Assembly (NCBI GenBank): GCA_947476745.1
Contig: CANJRG010000008.1
Location: 62,001 to 126,000, forward strand
Source of the DNA: Acidimicrobiia bacterium
Lineage (GTDB): Bacteria > Actinomycetota > Acidimicrobiia > Acidimicrobiales > CAIXPF01
Length of the DNA: 64,000 nt
Direction: 5' to 3'
Positions 8,301 through 16,863 of this stretch are shown piece by piece; position 1 is the stretch's first letter, and the number at the start of each line of letters is the position of its first letter. Both the position numbers and the translations under genes were made by a program. Below the pieces are notes generated by a model. It was given only the letters and a program-made list of their open reading frames with translations. It made no database searches and had not been told where the DNA came from.

Positions 8301-9551
8301 TCAGCTCGTCAGGCGCAGGACGTCGGGCCGCCACAGCAGCGACAGTCCGAGCATGGCCAGCCCCACCCCGGCCGAGGTGACGATGGCCCACCGGGCCCCG
8401 ATGATCTCCGCCAGCTCCCCCAGGGCGATCATGCCGAGCGGTAGGGTGCCGATGGCCATGCTGAGCAGGCCGAGCGCCCGCCCTCGCAGCTCCGGCCCGA
8501 CCGAGGTCATCACCAACGTGCCCTGCGTCGAGCCGAACAGGCCCATCCCGGTGGCCGAGACCAGCAGACAAGCCATCGAACCGGCGTAGAACGGCGAGAG
8601 GGCGAAGCCGGTCAGCACCACCATCGCCAGCGTCGCCCCGGTCACGTAGACCAGGCCGCGCCGGCGGGGTTGCTGGCGGGCCACGGTCGCCGAGCCGACC
8701 ATCATGCCGACGCCCAGCATCGCGGCGAGCGCGCCGGTGAGGAACGCCGCGACGCCGAAGTCGGAGGCGATCACCTGCACCAACGGGCTGAAGCTGAAGT
8801 AGAAGAAGTTCACCACGGCGGTGACCCCGAGCACACTGACCAGGGCCCGCTCGGTGCGCAGGAGCCGGAACCCGGCGAGGAAGGCCTGCAACGGGGCCTC
8901 GGTGTTGCGCAGGGTGGTGCGTTCCACCCGGGGAACCCGCAGGAAGCTCAGCAGTGCCAGCGTGGCCAGTACCGACAGGCAGAGGTAGGCGGCGCCCACA
9001 CCGACGGCCTGGATGGCGGCCCCACCGATGAGCGTGCCGATGGCCAGACCGCTGGCCGAGCTGAGCGACTCGAGGGCCATGGCGTTGTCGAGCCGCTCGG
9101 CGCCGACGAGGTCGTAGACGATGGCGCGCCGGCTGGTCATGTCGAACACCCAGCCGATGCCCACGACCACCAGGAACGGGTACACCATCCACAGCCGCAG
9201 CACCTCGGTGATCGCCGCCACACCCATCGCCGCCGCCAGCGGGATGAGGACCAGGAACTGCGTCACCACCGTGCGGCGGCGGTCGAAGCGGTCCGAGATC
9301 ATCCCACCGAGCACGCCGCCGAAGAGAAGCGGCACCCACAACGACACCCCGGTGAGCTGCACGAGGCGGGCCGAATCGCTGAGCCGGTTGGCCAGGTAGG
9401 CCCCGAGGAAGCCGCTGGCCCAACGGCACATGTTCCACAGCCAGCCCGACACCAGCAGGTACGGGTAATCCCGGACCCGCAGCGCGACGAACATGCCCGA
9501 ACGGGCCCGTTGTGGCTCCTGTGGTCGCGCCTGCCCGGTCGCCGTTGCCAT
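8301..9551 (-). CDS. MFS transporter, EntS-like (MFS_3) type
   Basis: 416 residues with about 12 hydrophobic helices. RVRDYPYLLVSGWLWNMCRW opens the protein, GGMISDRFDRRRTV is the loop 2-3 signature, and SVGPELRGRALGLLSMAIG lies late in the protein. The arrangement matches EntS-like exporters of the MFS_3 group. ATG 9551 is the first reasonable start. A TAGGTT -10 box on the minus strand (plus positions 9576-9581) would give a leader of roughly 20 nt. The gene is divergent from the amidohydrolase at 9694. The exported compound is unknown. Confidence 0.85.
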   Translation of the reverse strand: MATATGQARPQEPQRARSGMFVALRVRDYPYLLVSGWLWNMCRWASGFLGAYLANRLSDSARLVQLTGVSLWVPLLFGGVLGGMISDRFDRRRTVVTQFLVLIPLAAAMGVAAITEVLRLWMVYPFLVVVGIGWVFDMTSRRAIVYDLVGAERLDNAMALESLSSASGLAIGTLIGGAAIQAVGVGAAYLCLSVLATLALLSFLRVPRVERTTLRNTEAPLQAFLAGFRLLRTERALVSVLGVTAVVNFFYFSFSPLVQVIASDFGVAAFLTGALAAMLGVGMMVGSATVARQQPRRRGLVYVTGATLAMVVLTGFALSPFYAGSMACLLVSATGMGLFGSTQGTLVMTSVGPELRGRALGLLSMAIGTLPLGMIALGELAEIIGARWAIVTSAGVGLAMLGLSLLWRPDVLRLTS

Positions 9552-9693
9552 GCACGTCCCCCCCTGTCGGTCGGCAACCTACCCAGTTGCGTCGATCCGC
9601 GCCCCACCGCCTGAGCTCGCCCGAGCCCGTCCCGGAGCGGCCCGAGCTCGCCCGAGCCGGTACCGTACGGGCGACGCCCACCAGGAGGTTGCC
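9552..9693. promoter_or_regulatory. Divergent promoter region, MFS / amidohydrolase
   Basis: This 142-bp gap carries a minus-strand TAGGTT box (9576-9581) for the MFS gene and a plus-strand TACCGT box (9661-9666) for the amidohydrolase. The plus gene also has AGGAGG at 9683-9688. Two copies of GAGCTCGCCCGAGCC lie between the boxes. Promoter calls rest on sequence only. Confidence 0.5.
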
Positions 9694-10872
9694 ATGCCCT
9701 ATGTCGAGGGTCGCATCGTGCACGACGCCGATGCCCACGTGATGGAGACGCCGGACTGGCTCGACGAGTTCGCCTCGCCGCAGATCTCTGCATATCTCCG
9801 TCGCAACTTCGATCTCGGTGACGTCGACGCAGCGATCGCCGAGGTGGAGCGCAGCCGGCGGTTGCACGCCGATCCCGACTACGCCGCGGCCGCGGGCAGC
9901 GAGATCATGCTGCGCAAGAACTGGCGGGCGACCGGCTCGTTCCTGGCGCCGGACCGCAGCCTGGCCCTCGACCACATGGGCTTCGCCAGCCAGCTGCTGT
10001 TCCCCACGGTGCTCAACGTGCTGCTCGAGAACCTCGAGCACTCCGGCGACGATCAGCTGATCTACGAGACCGCGTCGGCAGGTAACCGGTCCCTGGCGGC
10101 GTTCTGCGCCGGCGACCCGCGCCTGCTCGCCGTGGGCTACGTCCCCCTGGCCAACCTCGAGCGGGCCCCCGAGGCGGCGCGCGAGGCCATCGCCGTCGGA
10201 TGCAAGGCGTTGCTGATCCCCAACCGCTGCCCCCGCGACCACGCCCCGAGCCACATCGCCTTGGACGCCGTGTGGGCCCAGGCGCAGCAGGCCGGTCTGC
10301 CGATCCTGATGCACGTGGCCACGCCCGACCTGGTCATGCCGCCGCAGCACCGCAACAACGGCCTGCCGCCGGAGCCCGATTTCCACGGTGGCGGCGAGAA
10401 CTTCCGCTCGGTCAGTTACATGGCGATCCCGTCGGCGCCCATGCAGACCCTCTCGATGCTGATCTTCGACGGCGTCCTCGAACGCTTCCCGGAGCTGCGC
10501 ATCGGGATCATCGAGCTCGGTGCGGTGTGGGTGCCGTCGTTCATGCGGCAGCTCGATGCCGCCATGGAGGCCTTCCGCCGTCACGAGGGCCGGCTGCAGA
10601 AGCTCAGCCAGCGACCCTCGGACTACGTTCGCCGCCAGGTGCGGGTCACGCCCTACCCCACCGAGCCGACCCGGTGGATCATCGAGAACTGTGGTCCCGA
10701 GATCTGCCTGTTCTCCTCCGACTACCCCCACGTCGAGGGCGGACGGAACCCGTTGCGTCGTTTCGACGACGAGGTCTCGGTGTTGCCCGCCGACGTGCAG
10801 GACCGCTTCTTCCGCCACAACTTCGAGGATCTGATGGGCGCAGCGATGCGCGACGTCATGGTGGCCGGCTGA
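9694..10872 (+). CDS. Amidohydrolase-related (amidohydro_2 family) metal-dependent hydrolase
   Basis: 392 residues of the ACMSD-like amidohydrolase family, which hydrolyse C-C or C-N bonds or decarboxylate aromatic acids. Metal-site features are DADAH near the N-terminus (a DxH pair), MHVATPD in the middle, and SSDYPHVEGG near the C-terminus with the catalytic aspartate. The latter motif is typical of family members from aromatic and steroid catabolic clusters. ATG 9694 has AGGAGG 5 nt upstream; the open frame before it is discarded. It converges with the crotonase gene across a GC hairpin. Confidence 0.88.
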   Translation: MPYVEGRIVHDADAHVMETPDWLDEFASPQISAYLRRNFDLGDVDAAIAEVERSRRLHADPDYAAAAGSEIMLRKNWRATGSFLAPDRSLALDHMGFASQLLFPTVLNVLLENLEHSGDDQLIYETASAGNRSLAAFCAGDPRLLAVGYVPLANLERAPEAAREAIAVGCKALLIPNRCPRDHAPSHIALDAVWAQAQQAGLPILMHVATPDLVMPPQHRNNGLPPEPDFHGGGENFRSVSYMAIPSAPMQTLSMLIFDGVLERFPELRIGIIELGAVWVPSFMRQLDAAMEAFRRHEGRLQKLSQRPSDYVRRQVRVTPYPTEPTRWIIENCGPEICLFSSDYPHVEGGRNPLRRFDDEVSVLPADVQDRFFRHNFEDLMGAAMRDVMVAG

Positions 10873-10897
10873 TCCGCCCGGCCGCCGCTGTGTCCGG

Positions 10898-10918
10898 CCG
10901 CGGGGCAGTACCCCGCGG
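10898..10918. terminator. GC hairpin between convergent genes
   Basis: CCGCGGGG-CAGTA-CCCCGCGG is a perfect 8-bp stem with a 5-nt loop and no T-tract. It lies between the amidohydrolase stop (10872) and the crotonase stop (10924) and could end transcription from both sides. Confidence 0.7.
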
Positions 10919-10923
10919 TCGGT

Positions 10924-11727
10924 TCACACCCCGCGGAAGTTGGGCTGGCGCTTCTCGAGGAAGGCCTGCTGGCCCTCGCGGTAGTCCTCCGACCGGAAGC
11001 AGGCTTCGATGAGGGCCTCGACCCGGGCGCTGTCGCGTCGGGCGGTGTCCTTCTGCAGCTCGCGCAGGGTCACCTTGGCAGCCTTGACCGTCAGCGGGGC
11101 GTTGGCGGCGATCTGGGCGGCGAGATCGCGCACGACCTGCTCGAGGTCCTCCTTGGGCACCACCCGGTTGACCAGCCCGATCTGCAGGGCCTCGGCAGAG
11201 GTGAGCCGGCGAGCCGAGTAGAGGATCTCCGCCGTCCAGGCCGGGCCGACCACGGCATTGAGCCGCTCGACGCCGGCCGCGCCGTAGCCGAGACCCAGCC
11301 GGGCTGCCGGCACCCCGAACTGGCTGGGCTCCGAACAGATCCGCAGGTCGGTGGACAGCGCAGTCAGCATGCCGCCGCCGATGCAGAATCCGTCGATCAT
11401 GGCGATGATCGGCTTGTCGACCCCGGCCCAGGCCCGCCCCGACGCTACAGCGGCGGCGTCGTAGATCTCCCGGGCCTCGACCGAGGTGCGCTTCTCACCG
11501 AACTCGGAGATGTCGGCACCGGACACAAAGGCCTTGCCGCCGGCCCCGTGCACCACCACGACCCGGACCTCGGGCTCGTGCTGGAAGGCCTCGAGGATGA
11601 TGGGCACCGACTGCTGCATCTCCAGCGACATGGCGTTGTGCCGGGCCGGGTTGTTGTAGGTCATCCAGCCGATGCCGTCCTCGACACGGGCCAGCATCTT
11701 CTCGGTCGGGAGCGTGATCTCGGTCAT
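10924..11727 (-). CDS. Crotonase-superfamily protein (enoyl-CoA hydratase-like)
   Basis: 267 residues. The oxyanion-hole elements KAFVSGADI and DGFCIGGGM are present. However, the two glutamates of classical hydratases (GGGCE and FGxPE) are replaced: GGGML and FGVPA. The protein is therefore unlikely to be an ordinary 2-enoyl-CoA hydratase and may instead be an isomerase, lyase or thioesterase of the superfamily. Start is ATG 11727; ATG 11736 adds three residues and is also possible. It is the last gene of the minus-strand cluster that begins at 16766. Confidence 0.85.
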   Translation of the reverse strand: MTEITLPTEKMLARVEDGIGWMTYNNPARHNAMSLEMQQSVPIILEAFQHEPEVRVVVVHGAGGKAFVSGADISEFGEKRTSVEAREIYDAAAVASGRAWAGVDKPIIAMIDGFCIGGGMLTALSTDLRICSEPSQFGVPAARLGLGYGAAGVERLNAVVGPAWTAEILYSARRLTSAEALQIGLVNRVVPKEDLEQVVRDLAAQIAANAPLTVKAAKVTLRELQKDTARRDSARVEALIEACFRSEDYREGQQAFLEKRQPNFRGV

Positions 11728-11785
11728 TGCGGCCATCCTGCTACAGCACGGCCGGACCGTGCAGACCGACAAGGACCCTCGGGCC

Positions 11786-11818
11786 CGGACGAATCGGACG
11801 AATCGGACGAATCGGACG
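11786..11818 (+). repeat. 9-bp tandem repeat (CGGACGAAT, about 3.7 copies)
   Basis: Three full copies and a partial one lie in the 154-bp gap between the flavin monooxygenase stop and the crotonase start. Related 9-bp arrays occur at 14137, 33247, 47951 and 55621. Confidence 0.85.
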
Positions 11819-11881
11819 CCCCGCCCGAATCGACGGCGAATCGCTGCGACACCGGGCGGGTGAACCCCCGGCGGCCCCGTC

Positions 11882-13054
11882 TCACCAGTACGGCGCCCCG
11901 GCGGGCAGACCCATCGCCAGACGGCCGGCGGCGTCGAAATGGCTCGGCAAGGCGGCACCGTGCTGCACCGCCACATGGGCGTCCCGCCAGCGTCGTTCGA
12001 GGCCCGCCGCAGCGAACACCGACCGGGTCCCGCCGGCGTGGAAGAGCAGGTCGACCACCTCGACCGCGGTGTGCAGGGCATTGGTGATGGCCAGGCGGGC
12101 CTGCAGGACGGCCTCGTCGAGCACCGACGGATCGGTGTCGGCATCGGTCTCCCAGGCCCGGCCGATGGCGTCGAGGCAATACGCCCGGGCTGCGCCCAGC
12201 TTGGCTGCTGCCCGGCCCACCGCTCGCTGGGTGTCGGCCCGGTCGCGCAGGGCCACGTCGACGGTGTTGGCCGTGCCGTCGCCGGACATGGCGACGAAGG
12301 CGTCGATGGCGCCGCGGGCCACGCCGAGGCCGATCGCTGCAGTCGGGGCCCAGTTCGCCACCATGGTCAGGCGCGGCCGGTACAGCGGCCCCGCCTGTGC
12401 CGCCACGTGGCGGCCGGCCGCCACGTGGGTGTCGGGGACGAACAGGTCGGCGACGGCGAAGTCGTGGCTGCCCGACCCGCGCAGCCCGGCGACGTCCCAG
12501 GTCTCGATGATCTGGCCGGACGCCACGGGAACGCACACCACTCGGGTCCGGCGCCGACCGTCCTCCTCGGCGATGCAGGTCCCGACATACCAGTCGGCAT
12601 GTAGGACGTTGCTGGCGAAATCCCAACGGCCCGACACCCGGTAGCCGCCGTCGACGCGCTCGGCACGCCCGAGGGGCCTCGCCGATCCGGCCACCCGCAG
12701 CGCACCGCCGGCGGCCATGACCATGGCGGCAACCGCCTCGGGGGCGATCGCAGCGAGCTGCCACGAGTTGGCCACCGAGACCTGCACACACCAGCCCACC
12801 GACGCATCGGCCCGGGCCAGCGCCTCCACCGCCAGCAACGCGGTGAGCGGGTCGGCCTCGGGACCACCGACCGACACCGGCAGGTACAGGTCGTAGAGGC
12901 GAGCCGCAGACAGCGCTTCGACCAGGTCGGCGGGAAGCCGCCCGGATCGTTCGATTACGTCGGCCGACGCCGCCGCCAGCGGGGCCAGCCGCCGGGCCGC
13001 GGCCACAGCATCCTCACGGCCCAGGGCCGTCGTCGGGTCGGTGAGCACGGTCAC
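11882..13054 (-). CDS. Acyl-CoA-dehydrogenase-fold flavin monooxygenase (group D, HsaA/HpaB type)
   Basis: 390 residues with the acyl-CoA dehydrogenase fold. C-terminal LERRWRDAHVAVQH matches the RDxH...QH pattern of group D oxygenases such as HsaA. GLRGSGSHDFAVADLFVPD is the usual mid-domain segment. Such enzymes use FMNH2 or FADH2 from a separate reductase to hydroxylate a ring or amine; a reductase candidate lies at 15417-16040 in the same cluster. The start is GTG 13054, 13 nt after the stop of the upstream SDR gene. A true acyl-CoA dehydrogenase is the alternative, but no catalytic carboxylate is obvious. Confidence 0.8.
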   Translation of the reverse strand: MTVLTDPTTALGREDAVAAARRLAPLAAASADVIERSGRLPADLVEALSAARLYDLYLPVSVGGPEADPLTALLAVEALARADASVGWCVQVSVANSWQLAAIAPEAVAAMVMAAGGALRVAGSARPLGRAERVDGGYRVSGRWDFASNVLHADWYVGTCIAEEDGRRRTRVVCVPVASGQIIETWDVAGLRGSGSHDFAVADLFVPDTHVAAGRHVAAQAGPLYRPRLTMVANWAPTAAIGLGVARGAIDAFVAMSGDGTANTVDVALRDRADTQRAVGRAAAKLGAARAYCLDAIGRAWETDADTDPSVLDEAVLQARLAITNALHTAVEVVDLLFHAGGTRSVFAAAGLERRWRDAHVAVQHGAALPSHFDAAGRLAMGLPAGAPYW

Positions 13055-13067
13055 GGCCGGCGGCCGG

Positions 13068-14021
13068 TCACTGCCCGGCCTGCAGCTCGACGAGCATGTC
13101 GTCGATCATCGCCGGGTAGTCGAACTGCGGCGACCAGCCCCATTCGGCCCGGGCGCAGGAGTCCTCGACGCGTGGCGACCCGTTCGAGAAGAGGTGGCCC
13201 AGGGTCGGGTGGGGTACGAAGTCGATCTGCGCGCCCGGCACCTTGGCCCGCACCAGCTCGGCGATCTGGCCGGCGGTGGGGGTCGGAGCCACCCCACCGA
13301 TGACATAGTTGACCGTCTTGATGGCCTCGGCCGGGGCGGCGGCCAGCTCCACCGCGGCCCGTCCGGCCTCCTTGTAGTACAGCAGGGTGATGGCGTAGTC
13401 CTCGGGCGCCCAGATGGTGAACGGCTCGCCCTGCGCACACTTCTCGATGGTCCAGCTGGTGTACTGGGCGGTGCTCCAGGTGGTGATGCCGGGCCCGACG
13501 ATGGCCGGGTAGCGGATGCCCCGGAAGTCCAGCCCGTGAGCCCGCCGGTAGTAGCGGCCGAGCAACTCGCCGAACACCTTGGTGGCCCCGTAGACGATGT
13601 CGGGGTGCTGCGCGCTCTGGTCGGTGATGACGTCGCGGGGCATGTCGGTGCCGGCGAACACCCCGAGGCTGGAGGCGAAGATGACCTGCTGCACCCCGTT
13701 GAGCCGGGACGACTCGAGCAGGGTATGGGTGCCATAGGCGTTGGTCTGGATGCACGCCTGGTGGTCGGCCTCGCCCGGAGCGGAGAGGATGGCCCCGAAG
13801 TGGTAGATCGCCCGGGGCCGGACCTGTTCGATCAGCGCGGTGATCTGGGCGCCGTCGGCGAGGTCGAGGGCGTGCAGCTCGATCCGGTCAGCGACGTCGG
13901 CCAGGCGGTGCACCGCCCCGCTGTGAGAGGTGACGTGCACGGGCTCCTCGCCCCGGGCCACCAGTTCCCGTACCACCTCGGCGCCGATGAACCCGGCCCC
14001 TCCCGTCACCAGCACGGCCAT
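13068..14021 (-). CDS. NAD-dependent epimerase/dehydratase (extended SDR)
   Basis: 317 residues. The N-terminal VTGGAGFIGAEVV is the NAD-binding glycine motif, and VYGATKVFGE contains the catalytic Tyr-Lys pair. The extended-SDR C-terminal domain contains GPGITTWSTAQYTS. Overall it resembles sugar epimerases and L-threonine 3-dehydrogenases, but the gene setting points to a hydroxyacyl or ring-alcohol substrate. ATG 14021 has GAGGTG about 6 nt upstream. TAGGTT on the minus strand at 14107-14112 could be its own promoter with a leader of about 80 nt. Confidence 0.85.
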   Translation of the reverse strand: MAVLVTGGAGFIGAEVVRELVARGEEPVHVTSHSGAVHRLADVADRIELHALDLADGAQITALIEQVRPRAIYHFGAILSAPGEADHQACIQTNAYGTHTLLESSRLNGVQQVIFASSLGVFAGTDMPRDVITDQSAQHPDIVYGATKVFGELLGRYYRRAHGLDFRGIRYPAIVGPGITTWSTAQYTSWTIEKCAQGEPFTIWAPEDYAITLLYYKEAGRAAVELAAAPAEAIKTVNYVIGGVAPTPTAGQIAELVRAKVPGAQIDFVPHPTLGHLFSNGSPRVEDSCARAEWGWSPQFDYPAMIDDMLVELQAGQ

Positions 14022-14136
14022 CGCTGCACCTCGTCCTGTCCGGCCCCAGCCGTACCGGCAGCGGCGTTGGTCCCGTTCGTGTCGGTGTCGCGCACCGCGC
14101 TCCGCAACCTAGCCGCGACCCCCGCGGCCGGGACCT

Positions 14137-14167
14137 CCGGCCGACCCGGCCGACCCGGCCGACCCGG
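14137..14167 (+). repeat. 9-bp tandem repeat (CCGGCCGAC, three copies plus)
   Basis: This repeat lies in the 189-bp gap between the CoA-transferase stop (14211) and the SDR start (14021), upstream of the candidate TAGGTT box for the SDR gene. Confidence 0.8.
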
Positions 14168-14210
14168 CGGTCGCACCCGCTCCCGCGGGTGGGTGGGCAA
14201 CCCGCTTCGG

Positions 14211-15410
14211 TCAGACCACGCCGGCGGCGCGCAGCTCGGCGATCCGCTCGGGACCGAAGCCGGCCTCGGCCAGGATGGCGTCGGTGTGCTCGCCCTGTTC
14301 TGGGCTCGCCCTCCGCACCGTCGCCGTACCATCGAGTACGTCGCGGTCCTCGTCGGGGCCGCCGCGCTGCATCGTCACCGCGTTGCGGATCAGGCCCAAC
14401 TGCCCGAGCGCGTCGTGATCGACCGGCTGCACCAGGCCGAGGTGCTGCACCTGCGGATCGGCGAAGGTCTCCTCGATGGTGTTCACCGGCCCCACCGGGA
14501 CCCCGTGCTCGGTCATGATCGCCACCCATTCGGCCGTGGTGCGGGCGGCCAGCCGCTCGGCGATGGCGGCATTGAGCACCGTACGGTTGCGTGAGCGCAG
14601 GCCCGGCGTGGCGAAGCGTTCGTCACCGACCCATTCCGGTGCGCCGATGGCCTGGCAGAACCCCCGCCACAGCCGACCGTTGGACCCCGCGATGTTGACG
14701 TGGCCGTCGCTGGTGGGGAAACACCCCATCGGGATGCCCGTCGGATGATGGTTGCCGGCCTGCGGTGGCACCTCGCCATCGATGGTCCACCGGGCGGCCT
14801 GGAAGTCCAGCATCGCCACCATCGACTCCAGCAGCGAGGTCCGCACCCAGCGACCCTCGCCGGTACGTTCCCGTTCATGCAGCGCCACCAGCACGCCGAT
14901 GGCCAGGTACAACCCGGCCGACAGGTCGGCGATGGGGACCCCGACGCGCACCGGACCCTGACCCTCGAGCCCGGTGATGCTCATCAGGCCACCGAGCCCC
15001 TGGGCGATCTGGTCGACGCCACCGCGTTCGGCGTAGGGGCCGTCCTGGCCGAAGCCGGAGATGCTGGCGTACACCAGGCGGGGGTTGACCGCCCGCAACC
15101 GCTCGTAGTGGACCCCGAGCCGTTGCTTCACCGGTGGCCGCCAGTTCTCCACCAGCACGTCGGCCCGCCGGACCAGCGCGTCGAACACCTCGTGTGCGGC
15201 CGGCGCCTTGAGGTCCAGCGACAGGCTGCGCTTGTTGCGGTGCAGGTTCTGGAAGTCCGACCCGTGTCGAGCGCCGGCCAGCTCGTCGTGAGCGGCCGGC
15301 GGCTCGACGCGGATGACCTCGGCCCCCCAATCGGCGAGCTGCCGGACCGCGGTGGGCCCGGCCCGGGCCACCGTGAGGTCGAGCACCCGGATGTCGTCGA
15401 GGGGCAGCAC
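14211..15410 (-). CDS. Class III (CaiB/BaiF) CoA-transferase
   Basis: 399 residues, single domain. The N-terminal IRVLDLTVARAGPTAVRQLADWGAEVIRVE, the NKRSLSLDL motif and the probable catalytic aspartate in GGVDQIAQGLGGLM are all present. The GTG at 15410 begins 6 nt after the stop of the flavin-reductase gene, so the two are surely co-transcribed. In this cluster it probably activates the carboxylic substrate as a CoA thioester or recycles CoA between pathway intermediates. Confidence 0.9.
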   Translation of the reverse strand: MLPLDDIRVLDLTVARAGPTAVRQLADWGAEVIRVEPPAAHDELAGARHGSDFQNLHRNKRSLSLDLKAPAAHEVFDALVRRADVLVENWRPPVKQRLGVHYERLRAVNPRLVYASISGFGQDGPYAERGGVDQIAQGLGGLMSITGLEGQGPVRVGVPIADLSAGLYLAIGVLVALHERERTGEGRWVRTSLLESMVAMLDFQAARWTIDGEVPPQAGNHHPTGIPMGCFPTSDGHVNIAGSNGRLWRGFCQAIGAPEWVGDERFATPGLRSRNRTVLNAAIAERLAARTTAEWVAIMTEHGVPVGPVNTIEETFADPQVQHLGLVQPVDHDALGQLGLIRNAVTMQRGGPDEDRDVLDGTATVRRASPEQGEHTDAILAEAGFGPERIAELRAAGVV

Positions 15411-15416
15411 GGTCCC

Positions 15417-16040
15417 TCAGTCCGGCCGGATCATGGTGAAGATGTTCTCCACCACGCTGTAGTCGTTGTAGCCGAGACGGCCGAGCGGACGGACCTTGGT
15501 GAAATCGACCATCCCGTCCACCACCACCTCGTCCGCGATGTGGATCACCTCGACCCGGCCCATCACCATCGTGTTGACGGTGCGCGAGGACGACGGCAGC
15601 TCGACGATGTCGAACACCGTGCACTCCAGCACGATCGGCGAAGCAGCCACCCGGGGCGGGCGCACCGCGACCGACGGCGCCGCCGTGAGGCCCGCAGCGG
15701 CCATCTCGTCGACGTCTCGCGGCGAGTTCGCGGCGGTCAGGTTCATCGGCTCACGCAGGTCGTAGGTACACAGGTTGAACACGAACTCGCCGACCTCGCG
15801 CACGTTGGCCAGCGAGTCCTTCGGACCACCGGCCACATGGGACCCGTTGGCGCAGTACATGCACGCCAGCGGGTCGTTGGAGATGAGGTTGAAGAAGCTG
15901 TACGGCGCCAGGTTGATGACCCCGGCAGCGGACACGGTGGAGATCCAGCCGATCGGCCGCGGGGTCACCAGCGCGGCATACAGGGAGTGCGAGAAGCCGG
16001 GCGGCTTGAGGCCCGGATGGTCGGCAACGGCGAAATGCAC
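15417..16040 (-). CDS. Flavin reductase-like (DIM6/NTAB family) FMN-binding protein
   Basis: 207 residues. TPRPIGWISTVSAAGVINLAPYSFFN matches the FMN-binding motif of the flavin reductase-like domain, followed by VREVGEFVFNLCTYDLREPMN. Family members reduce free flavin or act as flavin-dependent oxidoreductases. In this operon it is the obvious partner to feed reduced flavin to the group D monooxygenase at 11882-13054. GTG 16040 follows a GAGAGGG-type ribosome site and lies 15 nt after the upstream stop. Confidence 0.85.
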   Translation of the reverse strand: MHFAVADHPGLKPPGFSHSLYAALVTPRPIGWISTVSAAGVINLAPYSFFNLISNDPLACMYCANGSHVAGGPKDSLANVREVGEFVFNLCTYDLREPMNLTAANSPRDVDEMAAAGLTAAPSVAVRPPRVAASPIVLECTVFDIVELPSSSRTVNTMVMGRVEVIHIADEVVVDGMVDFTKVRPLGRLGYNDYSVVENIFTMIRPD

Positions 16041-16055
16041 GGTGGGAGATCCCTC

Positions 16056-16766
16056 TCAGCCCAGGTTCCGGGCGAAGAACGCAGTGGTGTGACCCCAGGA
16101 CTCGATGGCCTGATAGGGCTGGTAGAACGGGGAGAACGTGTTGTCGAAGGCGTGGCCGCCCATCCAGTACTGGTTGACGGTGACGTTCGGCATGGCCGCG
16201 GTGGCCTCACGGATCTTGTCGACGTCACTGTTGGGCAGGAACGGGTCGTTGTCGCCGAAGTGGAAAAGGATCGGGCAGCTCAGCTGCTCGGTCACGCCGT
16301 CGAGCATGTTCGCGATGTTCGAGCCGTAGTACGACACCGCGGCGTCGGGATCGAAGTTCTTGGCCACCAGGTAGGTCATGAGGCCGCCGAAGCAGAAGCC
16401 CATGACGCCGACCTTGCGCCCCCCGACCTCGCCGAGGCTGCGCAGGTGGGCCAGCGCCGAGCCGAGGTCCGCCACGCCGCGCGCCGCATCGTGCTTGGAG
16501 GCCTTGCCGACACCCTCGCCGATGGCCTCGGGCCCGGTGCGGTCCACGGCGAACCCGGCACCCTGGCGGTGGAAGCAATCGGGCGCCATGGCCACGTAGC
16601 CGAGCCCGGCCAGTCGCTTGCAGACCTGCTGGATGTACAGGTTGACCCCGAAGATCTCCTGGATCACGAGCACACCGGGCCCGCTGCCCGAATCGGGAAC
16701 CGCGACGAAGCCCTCGAAGGACGCTCCGTCGTCGGCGCTGATGGATTCGCTACGAGTGGTGACCAT
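16056..16766 (-). CDS. Dienelactone hydrolase family protein
   Basis: 236 residues. The Cys-Asp-His triad of dienelactone hydrolases is visible: C125 in GFCFGG, D174 in GDNDPF and H205 in GGHAFDN. E37 in IQEIFG is the glutamate that gates the cysteine. It is the first gene of the minus-strand cluster and could open a lactone ring or cleave an activated ester. ATG 16766 has TACGTT 8 nt upstream, so it is nearly leaderless. It is divergent from the PaaG-like crotonase. Confidence 0.9.
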   Translation of the reverse strand: MVTTRSESISADDGASFEGFVAVPDSGSGPGVLVIQEIFGVNLYIQQVCKRLAGLGYVAMAPDCFHRQGAGFAVDRTGPEAIGEGVGKASKHDAARGVADLGSALAHLRSLGEVGGRKVGVMGFCFGGLMTYLVAKNFDPDAAVSYYGSNIANMLDGVTEQLSCPILFHFGDNDPFLPNSDVDKIREATAAMPNVTVNQYWMGGHAFDNTFSPFYQPYQAIESWGHTTAFFARNLG

Positions 16767-16863
16767 GGGTGCGCAACGTAGCCCCCAGTGCGGCAGAACG
16801 CACCGAGGACAACGCCCACTGCACCCTGGGGCGGCCCGACCGCGCGGCCCTAACATGCCCGGC

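Noticed and set aside
13041-14594. Plus-strand open frame of about 517 codons opposite the SDR and CoA-transferase genes
   Set aside because: Antisense shadow; the minus-strand genes have complete motifs and operon-type spacing.
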